This document shows positions 7,389 through 15,190 of a stretch of DNA of 64,000 bases, piece after piece. A program made the position numbers and the translations under genes. Location of the stretch: contig JASFHK010000001.1 of assembly GCA_050123275.1 (NCBI GenBank), forward strand, positions 210,954 to 274,953. The letters run 5' to 3'. Each line of letters begins with the position of its first letter. The first letter of the stretch is position 1. Under the pieces are notes generated by a model. The model was not told the origin of the DNA, searched no databases, and saw only the letters and a list, made by a program, of their open reading frames with translations. This DNA comes from E44-bin88 sp050123275 (GTDB taxonomy: Bacteria > Chloroflexota > Dehalococcoidia > Dehalococcoidales > BS750m-G39).

Positions 7389-8695
7389 TGACATCAAAGC
7401 TGGTTTTGTTTCCCTCGACATCCGGGGTTAACAATAAGGGACACCTGACTATCGGCGGCTGCGACACCGTGGCGCTGGCCGCCGAGTTCGGCACGCCCCT
7501 CTATGTCTTCGACGAAATCGGCCTGCGTAACAAGTGCGCCGAGTTCAAGCGCGAGTTCGGCGGCCGCTATGCCGACAGCACCGTTATCTACGCCGCCAAG
7601 GCTTTTATCAACAAGGCGCTGGCGCAGCTTTTCAACGAAGAGGGGGTGGGGCTGGACGTGGTCTCCGGCGGCGAAATCAGCATCGTCCGCGCCGCCGGCT
7701 TCCCCATGGAACGGGTCTGTTTCCCCGGCAACAACAAATCGGCGGAGGAATTAAAACTGGCGCTGGAGTGTGGGGTGGGGCGCATCGTGGTCGATAATTT
7801 TCACGAGCTCGAGTTGCTCGGCAAAATCGCCGAAGAGCTTAATGCCAGCCCCGAAATTCTGTTAAGGCTTTCCCCCGGCGTCGACCCTCACACCCACCAG
7901 AAGATTATCACCGGTAATATCGACAGCAAGTTCGGCGTGCCCATGGCCCGGGGCGAAAAGGCTGTGATGGCTATCTTGGCTATGTCACGCCTGAAGCTAC
8001 GCGGGCTGCACTGTCATATCGGCTCGCAGATTGCAGAGTTCGAGCCTTTCCAGCAGGCGATAGAGATTTTACTCGGCTTCGCCGCCGAGATGAAAAAGAA
8101 GCACGGCTTCAATATGCAAGAATTAAGTATCGGCGGCGGTTTCGCCGTTCCCTATACTCTCGACGAGCCCGCGCCGCCCATCGCCGAATACGCCCAAGCC
8201 TTGACTTCAAGCGTCATCGACGGTTGTAAGAAACTGGGACTGTCCCAACCGCGGCTCATCGTCGAGCCGGGGCGCTCGGTGGTGGCCAAGTCGGGCGTGG
8301 CCCTCTATACGGTGGGCGTTATCAAGGATATACCCGGCGTCAGGCGCTACGTCTCGGTGGACGGGGGCATGGCCGATAACATCCGCCCCGCCCTCTACGG
8401 CGCCAAGCACGAGGCGGTGGCGGCCAACAAGATGAATACCAAAGCTACGGAAAAGGTCACCGTGGCCGGCAAGTTTTGCGAATCGGGGGACAAGCTGGCC
8501 GAGGATATAATGCTGCCGCCGCTGGCGGCGGGCGATATACTGGCGGTGGCCGACTGCGGCGCTTACAGCCTGCCGCTGGCGAGCAACTATAACTCCTCGC
8601 TGAAGCCGGCCATAATCCTCGTCAGGGAGGGCAAGGCCAGGCTCATCCGGCGCCGCGAGAGCTTCAATGACCTTACCCGCCTCGATTTAGTTTAA
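7388..8695 (+). CDS. lysA: Diaminopimelate decarboxylase
   Basis: PLP enzyme that decarboxylates meso-diaminopimelate to L-lysine, the last step of lysine synthesis. The 435-residue protein is full length. The PLP lysine is K71 in VIYAAKAF. The barrel carries HCHIGSQI and SIGGGFAVPY (phosphate-binding loop), and the C-terminal domain has EPGRSVV and CESGDKLAEDI with the catalytic cysteine. ATG 7388 sits 7 nt after a -10 box, so the mRNA is probably leaderless. It runs into the polymerase delta' gene 9 bp downstream. It complements the dapB-asd-dapA operon at 29127-31844. Confidence 0.97.
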   Translation: MTSKLVLFPSTSGVNNKGHLTIGGCDTVALAAEFGTPLYVFDEIGLRNKCAEFKREFGGRYADSTVIYAAKAFINKALAQLFNEEGVGLDVVSGGEISIVRAAGFPMERVCFPGNNKSAEELKLALECGVGRIVVDNFHELELLGKIAEELNASPEILLRLSPGVDPHTHQKIITGNIDSKFGVPMARGEKAVMAILAMSRLKLRGLHCHIGSQIAEFEPFQQAIEILLGFAAEMKKKHGFNMQELSIGGGFAVPYTLDEPAPPIAEYAQALTSSVIDGCKKLGLSQPRLIVEPGRSVVAKSGVALYTVGVIKDIPGVRRYVSVDGGMADNIRPALYGAKHEAVAANKMNTKATEKVTVAGKFCESGDKLAEDIMLPPLAAGDILAVADCGAYSLPLASNYNSSLKPAIILVREGKARLIRRRESFNDLTRLDLV

Positions 8696-8704
8696 GGAGA
8701 TTAT

Positions 8705-9715
8705 ATGTGGTCCGTAGTCGGCCAGGATAGAGCCGTCAACCTGCTCCAGCGTAACCTGGAGCTGGGGGCGGTGGCCCATGCCTACCTGCTGGTGGGCCCG
8801 CCCCACGTGGGCAAGATGACGCTGGCGCTGGCGCTGGCGCAGGCACTGAACTGCGAGGGGGAAGAGCCCCCCTGCGGCCAGTGCGACCCCTGCCGGAAAG
8901 TGGCCTCGGGCAAGCACGCCGACGTCCAGGTGGTCGGGCTGGAAAGCAACGGCAACGACAAGCCGCGGGCGGAAATCAGCATCGAGCAGGTCAGGGAGAT
9001 GCAACACGCCGCCAGCCTGCCCCCCTTCGAGGGCAGGCACAAGGTCTTTATCATCGACGGCGCCGAAACGATGTCCAACGAGGCGGCTAACTGCCTGCTC
9101 AAAACACTGGAGGAGCCGGTGGAGGGGGTAATCTTTATCCTGCTCACCGCCAACGACTCGTTAATGCTTGAAACCGTTATTTCCCGCTGCCACCGACTGG
9201 AGCTGCATCCCTTACCCGCCGCCGAGGTAGAGACGGCGCTCAACGAGCGCCGCAGCCTCGATACGGCCAAGGCGGGGCTGCTCTCGCGGCTATGCCACGG
9301 GCGGTTGGGTTGGGCGTTGACGGCGGCGGACGACGAAGAATTGTTGCAGCAGCGCGACCAGCTCATCGAAAAGCTTTTGGAGGTTCTCCGGGGCGACAAC
9401 GAAATACGCTTCGGCTACGCCGCCCAGCTGGCGACCCAGTTCAGTAAGAACCGGGGCGCGGTGCAGGCGGTGCTCGACCTCTGGCTTGACTGGTGGCGCG
9501 ACCTGCTGCTGGTCAGGCTCGGCTCCGGCGACAGCGTCACCAACGTCGACCATAAAGCCGAGCTGGAGGAGATGGGGCGAAGCTACAGCCTGCCCCAGAT
9601 AAGGTCTTTTATCGGCGCCATCCAGGCGGCCGCGGAACAACTGAACCAGAACGCCAACGCGCGGCTGGCGCTGGAGGTGCTGATGCTGGCTATTCCGGGA
9701 AGGAGCACGGTATAG
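8705..9715 (+). CDS. holB: DNA polymerase III subunit delta' (clamp loader)
   Basis: Clamp-loader ATPase-fold subunit of the replicase. The 336-residue protein has the AAA+ Walker A-like GPPHVGKMT (about 33-41), a zinc module CGQCDPCRK (about 59-67), FIIDGAETMSNEAANCLLKTLEEP (the delta'/DnaX signature, about 114-137) and the SRC motif in VISRCHRLEL. The Walker A is close to functional, but delta' usually does not hydrolyse ATP. The start follows TAAGGAGA. The order lysA-holB-ricT is tight (9 bp, then 0 bp). A dnaX-type protein would be longer, with a C-terminal tail, so delta' is the better call. Confidence 0.9.
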   Translation: MWSVVGQDRAVNLLQRNLELGAVAHAYLLVGPPHVGKMTLALALAQALNCEGEEPPCGQCDPCRKVASGKHADVQVVGLESNGNDKPRAEISIEQVREMQHAASLPPFEGRHKVFIIDGAETMSNEAANCLLKTLEEPVEGVIFILLTANDSLMLETVISRCHRLELHPLPAAEVETALNERRSLDTAKAGLLSRLCHGRLGWALTAADDEELLQQRDQLIEKLLEVLRGDNEIRFGYAAQLATQFSKNRGAVQAVLDLWLDWWRDLLLVRLGSGDSVTNVDHKAELEEMGRSYSLPQIRSFIGAIQAAAEQLNQNANARLALEVLMLAIPGRSTV

Positions 9716-10561
9716 ATGGCTGAGATTGTAGGCATCCGTTTTAAGAGGGCCGGTCGGGTCTATTACTTCGACCCGGCGGGCATCGAGATGAAGTTAGACG
9801 ACTTCGTGGTGGTCAAGACGGCGCGCGGTTCGGAGCTGGGCTGGGTGGTCATCGCACCCAGCCAGGTCGAGGACAGCGAGGTAAGCGAGCCCTTAAAGCC
9901 GGTGTTGCGCCAGGCGGAGGCGGAAGACATCGAGCGCCTCCAGGAGTTCGAAGCCAAAGAGGACGACGCCCTGGCCGAGTGCGGGCGTTTAATCGACAAG
10001 CTGGAGCTGCCCATGAAGCTGCTCGGTGTGGAGTATAACCTCGACGGCAGCCGCCTCACCTTTTTCTTCAGCGCCACGGAGCGGGTCGATTTCCGCGCCC
10101 TGGTGCGCGAGCTGAATAAGCGTTTCAAGGTGAGGGTGGAACTGCGCCAGCTGGGCCCCCGCGACGAAGCCAAGCTGGTGGGCGGCTTCGGGCGCTGCGG
10201 GCGTCCCCTTTGCTGCACCAGTTTCCTGACCGAGTTCTCGCCGGTCTCCATCAAGATGGCCAAGGAGCAAAACCTGCCCCTCAACCCGCTCAAGATTTCG
10301 GGCGTTTGCGGGCGCTTGCTCTGCTGCCTGGCTTACGAGACCGACCAGTACCACGCCATGAAGGAAAAGATGCCCAAGCCCGGCCAGCGGGTGAGCACGC
10401 CCATGGGGCCGGCCAATGTGGTGACGGGTAATCCTCTCAAGGAAACGGTGCTGCTGGAGCTGGAGAGCAAGGCGATGGTGGAGATGCCGCTGAGCGACGT
10501 CAAGCTTGAAAAACAGTCGCCCAGGTCCGAAAAGCATTCGCCTCAGTCCAAGAAGAGCTAG
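9716..10561 (+). CDS. ricT: PSP1-domain protein RicT (YaaT)
   Basis: The 281-residue protein starts at the base after the holB stop. It carries the PSP1 C-terminal domain with the Cys clusters GGFGRCGRPLCCTSF (about 158-172) and SGVCGRLLCCLAYE (about 192-205). In Bacillus subtilis the homologue RicT (YaaT), encoded next to holB as here, forms the Fe-S Ric complex with RicA and RicF that helps RNase Y mature mRNAs. RicA and RicF are not in the window. The last 20 residues are Ser/Lys-rich and low in complexity. The family call is strong; the RNase Y role here is inferred. Confidence 0.88.
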   Translation: MAEIVGIRFKRAGRVYYFDPAGIEMKLDDFVVVKTARGSELGWVVIAPSQVEDSEVSEPLKPVLRQAEAEDIERLQEFEAKEDDALAECGRLIDKLELPMKLLGVEYNLDGSRLTFFFSATERVDFRALVRELNKRFKVRVELRQLGPRDEAKLVGGFGRCGRPLCCTSFLTEFSPVSIKMAKEQNLPLNPLKISGVCGRLLCCLAYETDQYHAMKEKMPKPGQRVSTPMGPANVVTGNPLKETVLLELESKAMVEMPLSDVKLEKQSPRSEKHSPQSKKS

Positions 10562-11074
10562 TTACTGGGGCAGGTATTTTTGCCACTGGCTCTGGCTCTG
10601 CCGGTAGCGGTAGGGTATGTAGAAGAAGCGGTCGCCGCGGGGTAGCGCCGGCGAGCTGAGCAGTTTCATCCCGGCTTCTTTGGGCGTCCGGCCCGCTTTG
10701 CGCCGGTTGCAGGGTATGCAGGCGCTGACTACGTTTTCCCAGCTGTGTTCGCCGCCCCTGAAGCGGGGTAAGATGTGGTCTAACGTTAGCTGGCTGGTCT
10801 GCCGCCCGCAATACTGGCAGGTGAAGTGGTCGCGCTGGAAAATCTCGAAGCGGGTCATCTTGCGCTGGGGGTGGGGGCGTTTAATCATGTGGCCCAGGCG
10901 GATTACCGAGGGCACGGGGAATTCGCGCTGGGTGGTGTGGAGAAAGCCGACGCCGTTTTCCAGCATCTCCGCCTTGCCGTCCTCCAGTAGCACCACCGCT
11001 CTCCGCACCCGGCAGACATTGAGTGGCTCGTAGTTCTGATTAAGCACCAAAACGGGGAAATTAATCATGACCAC
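10562..11074 (-). CDS. HNH endonuclease-domain protein
   Basis: A 170-residue protein with a compact HNH/McrA-type domain: CQYCGRQTSQLTLDH followed by PRFRGG and CIPCNRRKAGR, that is a CxxC...CxxC zinc frame around the catalytic DH. The N-terminus (VLVLNQNYEPLNVCRVRRA) is the hallmark of a widespread stand-alone HNH family in Chloroflexota, Cyanobacteria and Actinobacteria with unknown cellular role. It is the last gene of the minus-strand replication cluster, 60 bp after the dnaC/I-like gene, and its stop abuts the ricT stop. It is unlikely to be a mobile homing nuclease, since no intron or intein is seen. Confidence 0.88.
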   Translation of the reverse strand: MVMINFPVLVLNQNYEPLNVCRVRRAVVLLEDGKAEMLENGVGFLHTTQREFPVPSVIRLGHMIKRPHPQRKMTRFEIFQRDHFTCQYCGRQTSQLTLDHILPRFRGGEHSWENVVSACIPCNRRKAGRTPKEAGMKLLSSPALPRGDRFFYIPYRYRQSQSQWQKYLPQ

Positions 11075-11134
11075 GTTTCCCAGCTAAAGCTTCCCCATTT
11101 TAGCCCAAAGATGCGGCTAGTGCAAATCGGGAAT

Positions 11135-11971
11135 TCAGGCGCGCTTTCGGGGGCGGGTCGGTTTCTTGCGGCTCAGGGTGGCGTCGGTGCGGTAGTCGGG
11201 GGCGTTGATGTTCCAGACCACGCTGATTTTGGGGTCGGCCAGCCGCGAGCTGACCGGGCTATCGATTTCGCCCAGGTCGCAGTTGGTGGTGACCACGGTG
11301 GGCAGCTGGTGGTTGTAGCGGTGGTTGATAATCTGGTAGAGCTTTTCCTCCGCCCAGGGGGTGGTGGATTGCTTGCCCATGTCGTCCAGAATAAGCAGTG
11401 GAGCGTTCTTGACCTCCTCGAAGAGGTGGTCGTAGCTCACCGGGCTTTCCGGGTTGAAGGTGGAGCGCAGGTGGTCGAGCAGGTCGGGCACCACCACGAA
11501 CTTCACCGGCCGGCCCTCTTTGAGGACGTAGTTGGCGATGGCGGCGGCGAGGTGGGTCTTGCCGCAGCCGTTGACGCCCATGAAGACCAGCCAGCCTTCG
11601 GGGGCTTTGGCGAAGTCGAGGGCGGTGTCGAAGGCCTTTTTCAGGTTATCGCGCTGCTCCGGCGGCAGGTTGACCCGTTTTGGGTCGAAGCTGTCGAAGG
11701 TCATCTGGCGCAGCAGCTTGGCTTCCAGCCCGCTGTATTTCTGCAGGCGGCTCTGCCGCCCCTTCTCCCTGTCTGCCAGCGTGCAGCGGCAGGGGACGAC
11801 CCGTCTGTAGTCGGGCTTGCCCTCGGCGGTCAGGGGGTGGACGAAGCCGGCCCCATTGCAGATGGGGCAGACAGGCTCCGCAGCCTCTTCAGCGCTGGAC
11901 AATGTGTCCGTATTTGCCCTTGATATACTTGTCTGGGTCTGTCTTTTTAGGATGTCCCCGATATGTTCCAT
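11135..11971 (-). CDS. DnaC/DnaI-like helicase loader ATPase
   Basis: A 278-residue AAA+ protein with an N-terminal zinc-finger-like CPICNGAGFV...CRC (about 37-62), Walker A GVNGCGKTHLA (about 132-142) and Walker B LLILDDMGK (about 192-200). Together with dnaB and a DnaD-domain gene just upstream, this points to loading of the replicative helicase. The ATG at 11971, preceded by GAGGGAAGGG, makes the first 83 bp overlap the dnaD-like gene in another frame. A TTG at 11902 would cut the overlap to 14 bp but has a worse ribosome site. The C-terminal 20 residues are rich in Arg/Lys/Pro. Confidence 0.88.
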   Translation of the reverse strand: MEHIGDILKRQTQTSISRANTDTLSSAEEAAEPVCPICNGAGFVHPLTAEGKPDYRRVVPCRCTLADREKGRQSRLQKYSGLEAKLLRQMTFDSFDPKRVNLPPEQRDNLKKAFDTALDFAKAPEGWLVFMGVNGCGKTHLAAAIANYVLKEGRPVKFVVVPDLLDHLRSTFNPESPVSYDHLFEEVKNAPLLILDDMGKQSTTPWAEEKLYQIINHRYNHQLPTVVTTNCDLGEIDSPVSSRLADPKISVVWNINAPDYRTDATLSRKKPTRPRKRA

Positions 11972-12584
11972 CGTCCCTTCCCTCGGCGGTCCAGTTTTCC
12001 AGTATGGCGGCGATATAGCTCCACTTGCGCTTGTTGTGGTTGACGGCTTCTTTAATGGCGTCCCGAATCCAGTTTTCGGGGTAGCTCTTGACGGCGTCGC
12101 GCAGCTCTTCGGCAATCATCGGGGTGAGCATGCCGATGTTCTGCTCGTAGAGGCTGAAGATATCGGGCGCCGCCTCGCCGACCAGAGCCGGCTCTTTAGG
12201 CTCCAGCCCGTTCGGCTTTAATTCGCCGCTTTTGATTTTATCCAGCGCCTGTTGCCCCGCCTCGTCGTTGAGCAAATAAATATCCTCGGTCTGGCCGGCT
12301 CTGTCCAGGGCCAGATGCAATATCGTGCCCCGTTCGGTGGCCGCCGCCAGCGCCTTGCTTAACGTCTCCTCGTCCTTCAGGTCGCTCATCAGGCTCTTGT
12401 TGGCCAGCAGCTCCCCGTAGCTGGTAAAGCGGGGGTAGCCGCGCTTTTGATAAAGCGCCCGGAAAACATGGAGCGTCGTCTTCAGCTCGGCGATGTCGCC
12501 GATTTGCGGCAGCAGCGCGCTGAAAAAGGCATTGGGCACAGAGGTGTACTGTGATTTGGGCGGGAAACCTTTAAACTGCTCCAT
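11889..12584 (-). CDS. DnaD-domain replication initiation protein
   Basis: A 231-residue protein. The N-terminal half looks like a winged helix (helix-rich, about residues 10-95). The C-terminal DnaD domain (about 140-215) has the signature run YPENWIRDAIKEAVNHNKRK followed by WSYIAAILENW. In Firmicutes DnaD bridges DnaA/PriA and the DnaB-DnaI helicase-loader pair. Its place between dnaB (21 bp away) and the dnaC/I-like gene supports that job. The last 83 bp are shared with the loader gene in a different frame. Confidence 0.88.
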   Translation of the reverse strand: MEQFKGFPPKSQYTSVPNAFFSALLPQIGDIAELKTTLHVFRALYQKRGYPRFTSYGELLANKSLMSDLKDEETLSKALAAATERGTILHLALDRAGQTEDIYLLNDEAGQQALDKIKSGELKPNGLEPKEPALVGEAAPDIFSLYEQNIGMLTPMIAEELRDAVKSYPENWIRDAIKEAVNHNKRKWSYIAAILENWTAEGRDDGTYRGHPKKTDPDKYIKGKYGHIVQR

Positions 12585-12605
12585 AAAAAATCCGACCGTG
12601 CCGGT

Positions 12606-13991
12606 TTATAGTAAACTCAACTCTTCGTTGGTGATATTATCGAACTTGGCCATCTTGGGCTTGAAAAGCAGCTTTACCTTGTCGGTGGGGCCGTTGCGGT
12701 TCTTGGCGACGATGATGTCGGCGGGCGGCGGGTAGCTCTCGCCGGGGTGTTCCCGCTCCCAGTCCTCGCGGCTGGGGTAGTAGTACTCGTCGCGGTAGAC
12801 GAAGATAACGACGTCGGCGTCCTGCTCGATGCTGCCGCTTTCGCGCAGGTCGGAAAGCTGCGGCTCGTGCGAGGACCTGCCCTCCGGGGCGCGGCTGAGC
12901 TGCGAAATGGCCAGCAGAGGCACGTTAAGCTCTCGCGCCAGTCCTTTCAGGGCGCGGGAGATTTCGCTCACCTCCTGAACGCGGTTGTCGATGCGGCGGT
13001 CGCCCTGCATCAGCTGTAAATAATCGACGATTATCATGTCGATGCCCTGCTCGAAGTGCAAGCGGCGGGCCTTGCTCCTCATCTCCACCACCCGCAACTG
13101 GGGGGTGTCGTCGATGTAAATCTTGGCCTCGGAGAGCTGGCCGATGGCGTCCATAATCCTCTTTTCCTGCTCCTCGGTATGCAGCCCCAGCCGGATGCGC
13201 CGCGAGTCCACCCCCGATTCGCTGGAAAGTATGCGCCACACCAGCGGCTCCCTGGCCATCTCCAAACTGAACAGGGCCACGCAGGCGCCCTGCTCCACGG
13301 CGGCGTTACGCGCCAGGCTCAAGGCGAAGCTGGTCTTGCCCATGCTGGGCCGGCCGCCGATGATAACCAGCTCGGAGCGCTGGAAACCGCCCAGCAGCTC
13401 GTCGAGACCGGCGAAGCTGGAGAGCACGTAGGGCAGCCGTTCCCGGGGGGCGCCCTCTTCCTCAAGAGCGCTGGTCTCGAAGTAGGAGTCCAGCACCTGG
13501 CGGATAGGGGTCAGGTCGCGCGTGCTCCTGCCGTGGCGCAGCCGGAAGAGGATGTCCTCGGCGTCGTTGAGGCTGTGTTCGACGTTGGGGTCGGCGCGGT
13601 AGCCGATATTGTTAATCTGCCCGGCGGCGTCGATGAGGCGGCGCATTACCGCCAGGCGGTAGACAATCTGGGCGTAGTCCTCGATGTCGAGGGAGGTGGG
13701 GCATATCGATATCAGGCGGCTCAGGTAGGCGGCGCCGCCGCAAGCCTCCAGCTTGCCCTGGCGGTCCAGTTCCTGGGCTACCGTTATCTGGTTGATGGCT
13801 TCGTCGCGCTCGTAGAGCGATACGCAGGCGTCGTATATCCAGGCGTTGCGCTCGATGTAAAAGGCCGACTTGTTGTCCGTCGGTACCAGCATCGCGGCCA
13901 CCTTGAAGATGGCCGACCCGTCAATGAGCAGCGAGCCGATGACCGCTTCCTCGGCGTCAACATCGTGCGGCGGCAGCTTTTCGCCAACCAT
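12606..13991 (-). CDS. dnaB: Replicative DNA helicase DnaB
   Basis: Hexameric 5'-3' helicase at the fork. The 461-residue protein has the N-terminal primase-interacting domain (about 5-105, starting LPPHDVDAEEAVIGSLL), a linker, and the RecA-type core with Walker A GGRPSMGKT (212-220), Walker B IIVDYLQLM (about 318-326) and the arginine-bearing SQLSRAPE. No intein interrupts the P-loop, a common site for one. It lies 3 bp after rplI, a widely conserved pairing, and leads into the dnaD-like gene. Confidence 0.97.
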   Translation of the reverse strand: MVGEKLPPHDVDAEEAVIGSLLIDGSAIFKVAAMLVPTDNKSAFYIERNAWIYDACVSLYERDEAINQITVAQELDRQGKLEACGGAAYLSRLISICPTSLDIEDYAQIVYRLAVMRRLIDAAGQINNIGYRADPNVEHSLNDAEDILFRLRHGRSTRDLTPIRQVLDSYFETSALEEEGAPRERLPYVLSSFAGLDELLGGFQRSELVIIGGRPSMGKTSFALSLARNAAVEQGACVALFSLEMAREPLVWRILSSESGVDSRRIRLGLHTEEQEKRIMDAIGQLSEAKIYIDDTPQLRVVEMRSKARRLHFEQGIDMIIVDYLQLMQGDRRIDNRVQEVSEISRALKGLARELNVPLLAISQLSRAPEGRSSHEPQLSDLRESGSIEQDADVVIFVYRDEYYYPSREDWEREHPGESYPPPADIIVAKNRNGPTDKVKLLFKPKMAKFDNITNEELSLL

Positions 13992-13994
13992 CCC

Positions 13995-14708
13995 CTAAGC
14001 CGTCTCCTCTTTCTTCTTCGTCGTCTTCTTGGTGGTTTTCTTGGCGGCCGTTTCTTTCTTCTTGGCCGGCTTCTTTTCCTTCTCGGCTTCGGTGGCCTTC
14101 TTGGTCGTCTTCTTCGCGGTCTTCTTCGCTTTGGTCTCTTTTTCGGCGGTTTCTTCTTTCTTCTTGGTGGTCTTCTTGGCGGCAGTCTTCTTGGCCTTAG
14201 GCTTCTCCTCCGCCTTAGCGGTCTTCTTGGCCGCCTTCTTCGCCTTCTTCGGTTTCTCTTCTTCCGGAGGCGCTTCCTCTTCGATGACGCTGACCTTTAT
14301 CTTGGGCGCGATGTCCTTGCCCAGCTTGATGGTCAGCTCGTAGTCGCCCAGCTGGTGGATGGGCTTGTCCAGCTCTATCTTGCGCTTGTCGACGGCGATG
14401 CCGGTGGCGCGCTCCAGCTCGGCGGCGATATCGGCGCTGGTGATGGAGCCGTAGAGCCTGTCCTTGGCGCCGGCGTGCGCCTTGAGGCTGACCTCCTTGC
14501 CGTCCAGCTTATCGGCCAGCACGGCCAGTTCGTCCAGGGTTTTGGCGGCGATTTTATCGCTGGTCTCCACCCGGCTTATGGCGTGGGGGCTGGCCAGCGT
14601 GGCCATTTTGCGGGGGATGAGGTAGTTCCGGGCATAGCCGTCGGCCACCTCTTTTACATCACCGGCTTTAGCTACATCGGGTACGTCCTGGAGGAAGACA
14701 ACTTTCAT
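13995..14708 (-). CDS. rplI: Ribosomal protein bL9 with long Lys/Ala-rich tail
   Basis: The first 142 residues are a standard bL9: MKVVFLQDVPDVAKAGDVKEV and GYARNYLIPRK bind 23S rRNA domain V, a connecting helix follows, and the C-terminal domain ends near KIKVSVIEEE. The remaining 95 residues (143-237) are almost wholly K, A, T and E in AAKKT/TKKK repeats, like histone H1 tails. This makes the protein 1.6 times the usual 148-150 residues. The tail may add nucleic-acid binding. It heads the minus-strand operon rplI-dnaB-dnaD-dnaC/I from a promoter at 14729-14757, with a GGTGAGAG ribosome site. Confidence 0.95.
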   Translation of the reverse strand: MKVVFLQDVPDVAKAGDVKEVADGYARNYLIPRKMATLASPHAISRVETSDKIAAKTLDELAVLADKLDGKEVSLKAHAGAKDRLYGSITSADIAAELERATGIAVDKRKIELDKPIHQLGDYELTIKLGKDIAPKIKVSVIEEEAPPEEEKPKKAKKAAKKTAKAEEKPKAKKTAAKKTTKKKEETAEKETKAKKTAKKTTKKATEAEKEKKPAKKKETAAKKTTKKTTKKKEETA

Positions 14709-14728
14709 ATTCTCTCACCTGTTTTTTT

Positions 14729-14757
14729 ATTATACTTGGTAGGCTGGTTCAGTTAAA
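14729..14757 (-). promoter_or_regulatory. Promoter of the rplI-dnaB replication operon
   Basis: On the minus strand, TTTAAC (14757-14752), 17-bp spacer, TATAAT (14734-14729), followed by the rplI start at 14708. Confidence 0.7.
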
Positions 14758-14863
14758 GGTTGGGTCACGGGTGGTTCGGCACCAGTTTTTTCAATTCAAC
14801 ATCGTTGATACCCGGCCCGCCCCGTAATTTCGCCCGACCGCCCTCGCTCTTTTTATCGGTGAC

Positions 14864-15190
14864 CTAGCCCAGAGCGCTGTCCAGGTTGCGCTTCAGCTCG
14901 TCCTTGGGTTTATAGCCTACAATCTGGGATACCGGCTTGCCGTCCTTGAAGATGATGAGGTTGGGAATCGCCATTATGCCGTACTTGGCGGCGGTATTGG
15001 CGTTCTGGTCAACGTCGAGTTTGGCGATGGTCAGCTTGCCGGCGTATTCCCCGGCCAGCTCTTCCAGCACCGGCGCTGTCATCAGACAGGGCCGGCACCA
15101 GGCCGCCCAGAAGTCAACCAGCACCGGTACCTCGGACTTTAATACCTTTTCCTCGAAGTCGGCGTCGGTTACTGCTATCGGTTTAGTCAT
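14864..15190 (-). CDS. trxA: Thioredoxin with WCRPC active site
   Basis: A 108-residue thioredoxin fold, full length, without a signal peptide, so cytoplasmic. It would reduce protein disulfides with a thioredoxin reductase (not in the window). The active site reads W31-C32-R33-P34-C35; the usual residue between Cys and Pro is Gly. The cis-proline is in MAIPNLIIF (about 73-81). Arg in place of Gly should shift the redox potential and partner choice. The start overlaps the plsX stop by 8 bp, so the two are cotranscribed. Confidence 0.93.
   Translation of the reverse strand: MTKPIAVTDADFEEKVLKSEVPVLVDFWAAWCRPCLMTAPVLEELAGEYAGKLTIAKLDVDQNANTAAKYGIMAIPNLIIFKDGKPVSQIVGYKPKDELKRNLDSALG

Noticed and set aside
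10562..11074. HNH protein as a homing endonuclease or restriction enzyme
   Set aside because: No intron, intein, methyltransferase or disrupted gene nearby; it belongs to a conserved stand-alone family.
13056..14756. 566-codon plus-strand frame over dnaB and rplI with long Leu/Gly/Phe repeats
   Set aside because: The repeats are the antisense of the AAKKT tail of bL9; both sense genes are certain.
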